Of a DNA stretch of 64,000 nt, positions 13,701 to 22,700 are shown piece by piece (the stretch's first letter is position 1; each line of letters begins with the position of its first letter). This stretch comes from Lysobacter sp. yr284 (lineage in GTDB: Bacteria > Pseudomonadota > Gammaproteobacteria > Xanthomonadales > Xanthomonadaceae). The notes under the pieces were generated by a model, which saw only the letters and a list, made by a program, of their open reading frames with translations, was not told the DNA's origin and searched no databases. The translations under genes and the position numbers were made by a program. Location: contig NZ_FNPT01000001.1 in assembly GCF_900107375.1 (NCBI RefSeq), positions 1,268,797 through 1,332,796 on the forward strand, read 5' to 3'.

Positions 13701-16700
13701 GTTACGGCGACGGCTTCGCGCAGCTCGAGCACGAGGCGAAAGCCGCCGCGGCCGCGGCACTGAGCCGGGCCGGACTGCTCGACGGCGAACGCGCCCAGGA
13801 CGTGGCGCCGGGCAAGCGCGCACTGTACGAAGCGGTCTGCGCACTGAGCGACGGCGCCGACGGCGCTGCGCCGACCACGCCGCTGCCGGACGAACTGGCG
13901 CCGCATCGAGCGTTGCTGCGCAATTGCGTGGAAGCGCTGCCCGGCGTCCTGCTCGGCACCCAGGACCCGCTGCCGATCCTGTTCCCGGGCGGCTCGCTAC
14001 GGCAGGTGGAACCGATCTATCGCGACAGTCCCGCCGCCGAACACTACAACCGGCTGGTTGCGACGCAGGTCGCGGCCTGGGTCGCCGATGCGCGCGCCGC
14101 CGATCCGCAGCGCCGGTTGCGCATCGTCGAGATCGGCGCGGGCACCGGCGGCACCAGCGCCGTGGTGCTGCAAGCGCTGCAGCCGCTCGGCGACTGGGGC
14201 GAATATCTCTACACCGATCTGTCGCCGAGCTTCGTCAGCGGCGGCGAGCGCCGCTTCCGCGACCTCTGCGCCGGCTTGCGCGGCCGGGTGCTGGACATCG
14301 AGCGCGAACCGCAGGCACAGGGTTTCGCTTGCGGCAGCGTCGATATCGTGCTGGCTACCAACGTGCTGCACGCCACCGCCTCGATCCTGGAGGCCTTGCG
14401 CAACCTCAAGCGGCTGCTCAAGGGCGACGGCCGCGTGGTGCTGTGCGAGGCGGTGCAGCGGCAGGCGTTCACCACCCTCACCTTCGGCCTGACCGACGGC
14501 TGGTGGCGCTTCCGCGATGCCGGCCTGCGTCTGCCCGGCAGCCCGCTGCTGGATCTGCAGCGCTGGCGGTTCGCGCTCGGCGTGAGCGGCTTCGCAGACC
14601 CGCGCGCGTTGACGCGCCCAGGCCCGATGCAGGTGATCGTGGCGCGCAGCGACGGCCGGGTCGCCGCGCCGGCGGCGGCGGCGCCGGCCGCGAGCGAAAC
14701 CGCGAGCGAGGCCGCGTCCGCCGCAATCGCCGCGGCCGCGCCGGCCGCCGCACCGGCGCCGGAGGACCTGCGCGCCTGGATCAAGCAGGCGTTCGCTCAG
14801 GTGCTGCATATCGACGCGACCGAGATCGGCGACAACCAGAATTTCGAACAGTTCGGCGTGGACTCGCTGATCGTGCTGGAGCTGATGAGGCCGCTGGAGC
14901 GCGTCTACGGCGCGCTGCCTTCGACCTTGTTGTTCGAACACGTCACCGTGGCGCAATTGGCCGGCGCCTTGGCCGAACGCAGCCCGCTTGCGCCGGCCGA
15001 TGCCGCCACGCCTGCGGTCGCGCCTGCGAGCGAACCCGCGACCGGGACCGGCCACGCGCGGCCGCCCGCCGCGGATGAACCCACCCAGCGCGCGCAGCAG
15101 GCGCGCATGAAGCCGCCGTCGCGCTCCGCCGCTGCCAGCTCGCCCGACGCAGACGACGCCGACCAGGACGCGATCGCGGTGGTCGGCATCGCCGGCCGTT
15201 TCCCGGGCGCCGAAAATCCGGAGCAGCTCTGGACCCTGCTGCGTGAGGGACGCACCGCCATCAGCGAAGTGCCGCAACAACGCTGGCGCTGGCTCGATCA
15301 CCATGGCGAACCGGGACAACTGGGCAAGAGCTACAGCGCCCGCGCCGGCTTCCTCGACGATGTCGACTGCTTCGATCCGCTGTTCTTCCGTATCTCGCCG
15401 GCCGAGGCCGAGGTGATGGACCCGCAGGAACGCCTGTTCCTGCAGACCGCCTGGGCGGCCTTCGAGGACGCCGGCTACACCGCCGCACGCATCGCCGCGC
15501 TGCAACACCGCATCGGGGTGTTCGCCGGGGTCATGAACGGCGGCTACAGTTGGGTCGGCGCCGAACTCGCCGCCGCCGGCCATGCCAACAACGCCGACGC
15601 CAATTACTGGTCGATCGCCAACCGCGTCTCGTTCCAGCTCGACCTGCGCGGCCCGAGCCTGGCGGTGGACAGCGCCTGCTCCTCGTCGCTGACCGCGCTG
15701 CACCTGGCCTGCGACGCGATCCGGCGCGGCGATTGCCGCGCCGCGCTGGCCGGGGGCGTGAACCTGATCTTGCATCCGCGCCACCTGGCGCGGCTGAGTT
15801 CCTTGCGGATGCTCGCGCGCGATGGCGTATGCCGCCCGTTCGGCGCCGACGCGGCGGGCTTCGTCGACGGCGAAGGCGTCGCTGCGGTGCTGCTGCGTCC
15901 GCTGGCCCAGGCCCGCGCCGAAGGCGACCACATCCATGGCGTGATCCGCGCCAGCGCGGTCAATGCCGGTGGCCGCACCAGCGGCTATACCGTGCCCAAT
16001 CCGCGCGCCCAGGCCGAGGTGATCGACGCGGCGCTGCGGCGCTCGGGCGTCGCCGCCGATGCGATCAGCTACGTCGAAGCGCACGGCACCGGCACCGAAC
16101 TCGGCGATCCGATCGAGATCCGCGGCCTTTCCTCCGCATTCGGCGAACGCACTTCGCGGCGCGGTTTCTGCGCGATCGGCTCGCTCAAGGGCAACATCGG
16201 GCACCTGGAATCGGCCGCCGGCATCGCCGGCCTGATCAAGGTGCTGCTGCAAATGCGGCATCGTTGCCTGGCGCCGAGCCTGCACGCGCAGGCGCTCAAT
16301 CCGCGCATCGACTTCGAGCAGACCCCGTTCGTGCTGCAACAGCAGGCCGCGCCGTGGACCGGCGAGACGCTGCGCGCCGGGATCAGCTCGTTCGGCGCCG
16401 GCGGCGCCAACAGCCACGTCATCGTCGAGTCGGCGCCGCAAGCCGCGCCGCCAACGCGCGACGACGGTCAGGCGCACGCGCTGTTGCTCTCGGCCGCCAA
16501 CGACGAGGCGCTGCAGCGCCGGTTGCGGCAGTTGGCCGACTGGCTGGAGCAGACCGCGCCGCCCTTGGCCGATGTCGCTTCCACCCTGGCCCATGGCCGC
16601 GAGCATTTCGGCGAACGCTGCGCCATCGTCGCCGCCAGCGCCGGGGAAGCGATCGCCGCTATCGGCCAGATGCTCGCGGCCGGCGCGCCCGGCGGGCGCG

Positions 16701-19700
16701 CGCATGCGGGCGGGACAGGCCGGGCGCGCATCGCCGCCGAGGCTTATCTGCGCGGCGAAGACCCGCAAGTGCCGCGTGCGCGCCATATCCCGATGCCGAG
16801 CTATCCGTTCGCGCGCGAACGCTATTGGCCGACGCCGACGCCGCCAATAGCGACCACCACGGCGAGCGTTGCGGCGTCCGTCGAGGACGCTGTCGCCGAT
16901 GCGCCGCTGCTGCCCGCGCACGACTACCGCGATCATGCGATCGCAGGCGCAGCGTTGGTGCCGGCGACGGCGTTGTTGGAATCGGCGCTGGCCCGGCTCG
17001 GACCGGGCCTGCTGCGCCATGTCGCCTGGTCGGCGCCGCTGCCCTATCCGTTGCGCGATCCGCTGGCATGGCGACAACAGGCGCAGGAACAGGCTCGCTC
17101 CTGGCGCATCGAAAGCGCCGGACAGATCCATGCACGCGGCCAGTGGCTGGCCGGCGCCGCGGCGCCCTTGCCGGCGCTGGACCCAGGCACGGCCCGGCAC
17201 CCGGCGATGATCGAAGTCGAGGCGGACGCGCTCTACCGCCGCCTTGCCGCCTGCGGTGCGGTCTATGGCCCGCAGTTCCGTCTGCTGCAAGTCCTGCACC
17301 ATGACGGCCGGCAATTGCTGGCCACCTTGCAGCCGCCGCCGGACGCGGGGCATGCCGACGCGCGCTGCCTCGACGCCGCGCTGCAGAGTCTGGCCGTGCT
17401 CGGCGCGAGCGACGGCGGCGACCGCCTTGCGCTGCCGTTCGCGCTCGATGCGCTGCGCAGCTTCGCGCCGCTGAACCGCGCCCGCTACATACAGGCGATG
17501 CGCAGCCCCGGGCGCGGCGAGGCCTGCTTCGACGTGCGCCTGTACGACCGCGATGGCCTGGCGTTGGCCGCCCTCGACGGAGTCAGCCTGCGCGCGCCGA
17601 CCGGCACGACGACACGCGCGGGGAACGTCGCGGTGCAGCACGTCGTTTCGGAGCATGCGGTTTCGGAGCTTGCGGTTTTGGAGCAGGCAGCTTCGGAGCA
17701 TGCGGCCCCGGAACACTCCGCCGAACGTCAATCCGCGCCGGCGGAAGCCGCCGCCGAGAACCCGCCATCGCACCTGCGCGCAGCCTTGCTCGCCAGGCTG
17801 CGCGCGATCGTGGCCGAACGCATCAAGCTGCCGCTCGAACGCATGCAGGTCGACAAACCGTTCCAGGATTACGGCATCGACTCGATCATCGCGGTGGATC
17901 TGGTCGACCGCCTGGAAGCCGATTTCGGCAGCCTGCCCAAGACCTTGTTCTTCGAGTTCGACCGCATCGAGCGGCTGGCCGATCATATGCTGGCCAGCCG
18001 CGGCGAAGCGGTGCGGCGCTGCCTTGCCGGCGCGCACCCCGATCGGGTCGAGCCGCCGCCGCTGCGGCAGCCGCCGGCAGCGCCGGCGTCGCCGCCGGCG
18101 CACGCGCCGATACCCCAGCGCGACGGCGACGAGGCCATCGCCGTCGTCGGGCTGGCCGGGCGCTACCCCGGCGCGCCGAACGTGGATGCGCTGTGGCCGC
18201 TGCTGCGCGAAGGGCGCGACCTGATCCGCGAAATTCCGAGCTCGCGCTGGGACGCGCGGCGTTACTTCGATCCGCGCCCCGGCCAGAGCGGCAAGACGTA
18301 TGGCCGCTGGGGCGGCTTCATCGACGATTACGACTGTTTCGATCCGCTGTTCTTCGGCATCTCGCCGAAGGAAGCGGCGTTCATGGACCCGCAGGAACGC
18401 CATTTCCTCGAGATCGCCTGGCATACCCTCGAAGACGCCGGCTACACCCGGGCATCGCTGGCGCAGGCCTGCGGCGGCGAAGCCGAGATCGGTGTGTTCG
18501 TCGGCATCATGTACGGCCACTACCAGATGGTCGGCGCCGAAGCCACCGGCCGCGGCACGCCGCTGGCCACCGACTCCTCCTATGCCTCGGTCGCCAATCG
18601 CGTCTCCTACTATTTCGACTGGCACGGCCCGAGCCTGGCGGTGGACACGATGTGCTCGTCCTCGCTGACCGCGATCCATCTGGCCTGCGAAAGCCTGCGC
18701 CGCGGCGAATGCCGCCTCGCCCTGGCCGGCGGGGTCAACCTGATGACCCATCCGAACAAATACCTGCTGCTGGCGCAGGGGCGCTTTCTTTCCAGCGACG
18801 GCCGCTGCCGCTCCTTCGGCGCCGGCGGCGACGGCTACGTTCCCGGCGAAGGCGTGGGAGCGGTGCTGCTGCGTCCGCTCGCCGATGCGATCGCCGCAGG
18901 CGACCGCATCCATGGCGTGATCCGCGGCAGCGCGGTCAACCACGGCGGCGCGGTCAACCACTACACGGTGCCCAACCCCAACGCGCAGGGCCGCGCTATC
19001 CGCCGCGCCCTGCAGCGCTCCGGGCTCGCCCCGGCGCGCGTCAGCTATGTCGAAGCGCACGGCACCGGAACCGCGCTCGGCGATCCGATCGAGCTGCGCG
19101 GCCTGTGCCAGGTGTTCGACGATCCCGACACGGCGCCGGCGTTGGGGTCGATCAAGAGCAATATCGGCCACCTCGAAGCCGCCGCCGGCATCGCCGGCCT
19201 GAGCAAGCTGCTGCTGCAACTGCGCCATGGACAGTTGGCGCCGTCCCTGCACGCCGATCCGCTCAATCCGGATCTGGGGCTGGACGACAGCGGTTTTCGC
19301 GTGCAGCGCGAACTCGCGCCCTGGCGCAGCGAAAACGCGCTGTCGCGCTGCGCCGGATTGAGCTCCTTCGGCGCCGGCGGCAGCAATGCGCATCTGGTGG
19401 TGGAGCAGGCGCCGGCCGCCCCGGACGCGACGACACCCATCGAGGGCCCGCAGTTGATCCTGCTGTCGGCCAAGACGCCGGCCGCGCTGCGGCAACGCCG
19501 CGCCGATCTTGCCGCATGGCTGCAAGCCCATCCGGCCGCGCTCGCCGATGTCGCCCATACCTGCGCGGTGGGACGCGCGCATCATGCGCATCGCGCCGCG
19601 TATCTGGTCGATTCCAATGCGGGCCTGATCGCGGCGCTGCAGGCCGACGACGGCTCGCCCGGCGCCAGCGCCGCCGCACCCGCCGCTCTATCGCAAGCGC

Positions 19701-22700
19701 AATCCGCCTATCTCGATGGCGGCGACCCCGATCCGGCGCTGTTCGCCGGCGGCCGCCGCATCGCCCTGCCCTTGTATCCGTTCGCGCGCGAGCGCTACTG
19801 GGCGGTTGCGCAAGCGTCCGAGGCGCCGGCCGAAGCCGAGCTGCCCGCAACCCGGCGGACCGCGCAGCGCAGCGGCGACACGGTGCCGTTGCTGTGGGCG
19901 CAGGGACAATGGCAGGCAGCGCCGCTGCCGTCCGGCGATGCGGATGCAGCGCCGATGCTGTGGCTGTCGGAGCAGCCGCTGCCCGCCATCGACGGCTTGC
20001 CGTTGCAGGCCGGCGCCATCGCGCGACTGGACGCAACCGCCGAGCGCGCGCTGTGGTGGCTGCCCGCATATGCGACGACCGAAGCGTCCCTGGCGCAGAT
20101 GCTGCAGGTCGCCCGCGCCGCGCCGGCATTGCAGTGCCTGCTGATCGTCGGCGACGGCGCGCAACAACGCCTGACGCTGGCGGCGCTGGCCGGCTTCTGC
20201 CGCTCGCTGGTGCGCGAGCGCCCGCAGCTCGCGGTGACGGTGGCCGAACTCCAGCAGGCGCCGCTGTCGGCGCTCGCCGACGAAGCCCATGCGGCGATCG
20301 CCGGACGCGTGCACGAGGTCCATTACCGGGACGGCCTGCGCCGGCAGCGCCGCCTGCTCGCCCTGAATCCTGCCCAGGCGCCGCAAGCCGCCGCCCTGGC
20401 CTTGCCGCCGGAACCGGCGGTGCTCATCGCCGGCGGCCTCGGCGGCATCGGACGACTGCTGGCGCGGCGCCTGGCCGAACATCGCCGCGCGCGACTGGTG
20501 CTGCTGGGGCGCTCGCCGCCGTCGTCCGCCTCGCAGGACTGTGTCAGCGAGATGGAGGCGCTGGGCGGACGCGCCCTGTATCTGCCCTGCGACATCGCCG
20601 ACGCCGATGCCGTCGCCGCAGCGCTGGAGCGCGCCAAGGATTGGGCCGGCGTCCTGCATGGCGTGGCGCATGCCGCAGGCGTCCTCGCCGACGGCCTGGT
20701 CGCCGGCAAGACCGTCGCCGACCTGCAGCGCGTAATCGCGCCCAAGATCGCCGGCGCGCGCTACCTGGATCGCGCCACCCGCGATGAACCGCTTTCGTTC
20801 TTCGCCCTGTTTTCGTCGCTGGCGGGCGGGATCGGCAACGTCGGCCAGACCGATTACGCCGCCGCCAACGCTTATCTCGACGCCTATGCGGCGCAGCGCC
20901 GGCACGAAGGCGCGCCCGGCACCAGCATCTCGATCGGCTGGCCGCTCTGGGCCAGCGAAGGCATGCACGTGCCCGAAGCCGCGCTACGGCAGATGGAGCA
21001 ACGCTGGGGACTGCGTCCGCTGCCGGCGCAGCAAGGCCTGGACGCGTTCGAGGCCGCGCTCGCCAGCGGCCATGCGCACCTGGCCCTGCTCGCCGGCGAT
21101 CCCGACCGCCTGAGCGCCTTGCTCGAAACCCCGGCGGACGCGGCCGTTGCCCAGGCCGTCGCCGCGCCCACATCCGCATCCGCATCGCCCGAGACGTCCA
21201 CGGGCGCAGCCAGTGCGCGGAGCCTGTCGGCCTATTTGCGCGACGTCATCGTCGAGTTGCTGGAAGTACCGCGCGAGCGCATCGAGGACGCGCTGTCGCT
21301 GGCCGAATTCGGCTTCGATTCGATCCGCCTCAAAGCCCTCGCCGAGCGCCTCGGCGCCGATCTCGGCCTGGAGCTGTCCCCCAACCTGTTCTTCGAACAC
21401 CACACCATCGCCGCACTGACCGCCTATCTGCACGCGGCCGGCGCGGCGCCGGCCGAGACCCCAGCGCCTTCGCCGACGCCACCGCCTGCGTCCGCATCGG
21501 CGGCGCCCGCCGCCGCGGACGATCGCGCGATCGCGGTGATCGGCATGTCCGGGCGCTTCCCGCAGGCTACGGACCTGGCCGGCTTCTGGCGTAATCTGGT
21601 CGACGGCCGCGATTGCATCGGCGAAATCCCGCTGGAGCGTTGGGACTGGCGCGAACAGCCGGCGCAGGTACCGCGCTGGGGCGGATTCTGCGCCGATATC
21701 GACAGCTTCGACGCGCGTTTCTTCCGTATCTCGCCGCGCGAAGCGCAACTGATGGACCCGCAGCACCGCCTGTTCCTGCAGGCCTGCTACAACGCCATCG
21801 ACGATGCCGCGCATGCGCCGTCGCAGCTGGCCGGAACGCGCCTGGGCGTGTTCGCCGGCGTGCAGTTCAACGAGTATCAGGAGCTGGTCAAGCGCTCCGG
21901 CGAAAGCCACGGCTTCGCGGCCACCGGCAATTCACACGCGATGCTCGCCAACCGGGTCTCGTTTCTGCTCGGCGCCAATGGCCCCAGCGAAGCGATCGAC
22001 ACCGCCTGCTCCAGTTCGCTGGTGGCGGTGGCGCGCGCGATCGACGCGATCCGCCTGGGGCACTGCGAGCTGGCGCTGGCCGGCGGCGTCAGCCTGATGC
22101 TGATTCCGGACACCTTCGCGGTTACCGCGCAGATGGGCGTACTGTCCCCGCGCGGCCGCTGCCGCAGCTTCGGCAGCGGCGCCGATGGTTACGTCAAGGG
22201 CGAAGGCGTCGGCGTGGTGATGCTCAAGGCCTTGTCGCGGGCGCTGGCCGACGGCGATCCGATCCATGCGGTGATCCGCGGGGCGGCGGTCAACCACGGC
22301 GGCAGCGCGCATTCGCTGACCGCACCCAATCCGCAGGCGCAGCGCGCGGTGATCCTCGACGCCCTGGCCGATGCCGGCGTGCATCCATCGAGCATCGGCC
22401 TGATCGAGGCGCACGGCACCGGCACCGAACTCGGCGATCCGATCGAAGTACAGGCGTTGATGCAGGCGCTGGGCGCGACCGCGGCCGGAACGCCGGCCGT
22501 CGCCCCGGCCTGCGCGCTGGGATCGGTGAAGAGCAACATCGGCCACCTGGAGCCCGCCGCCGGCATCGCCGGCCTGATCAAGGCAACACTGGCGCTCAAG
22601 CACGCGACGCTGCCGCCGACGCTACATGTGCGCGAACTCAATCCGTATCTGAAGCTGCAAGGCAGCGCGCTGTCGATCGCGCGCGAGGCCGCGCCCTGGC

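Noticed and set aside
18124..19410. KS5 as a non-elongating KS0 of a dehydrating bimodule
   Set aside because: Catalytic Cys6113, the EAHGTGT His and the GHLE His are all present, so residue loss does not support KS0.
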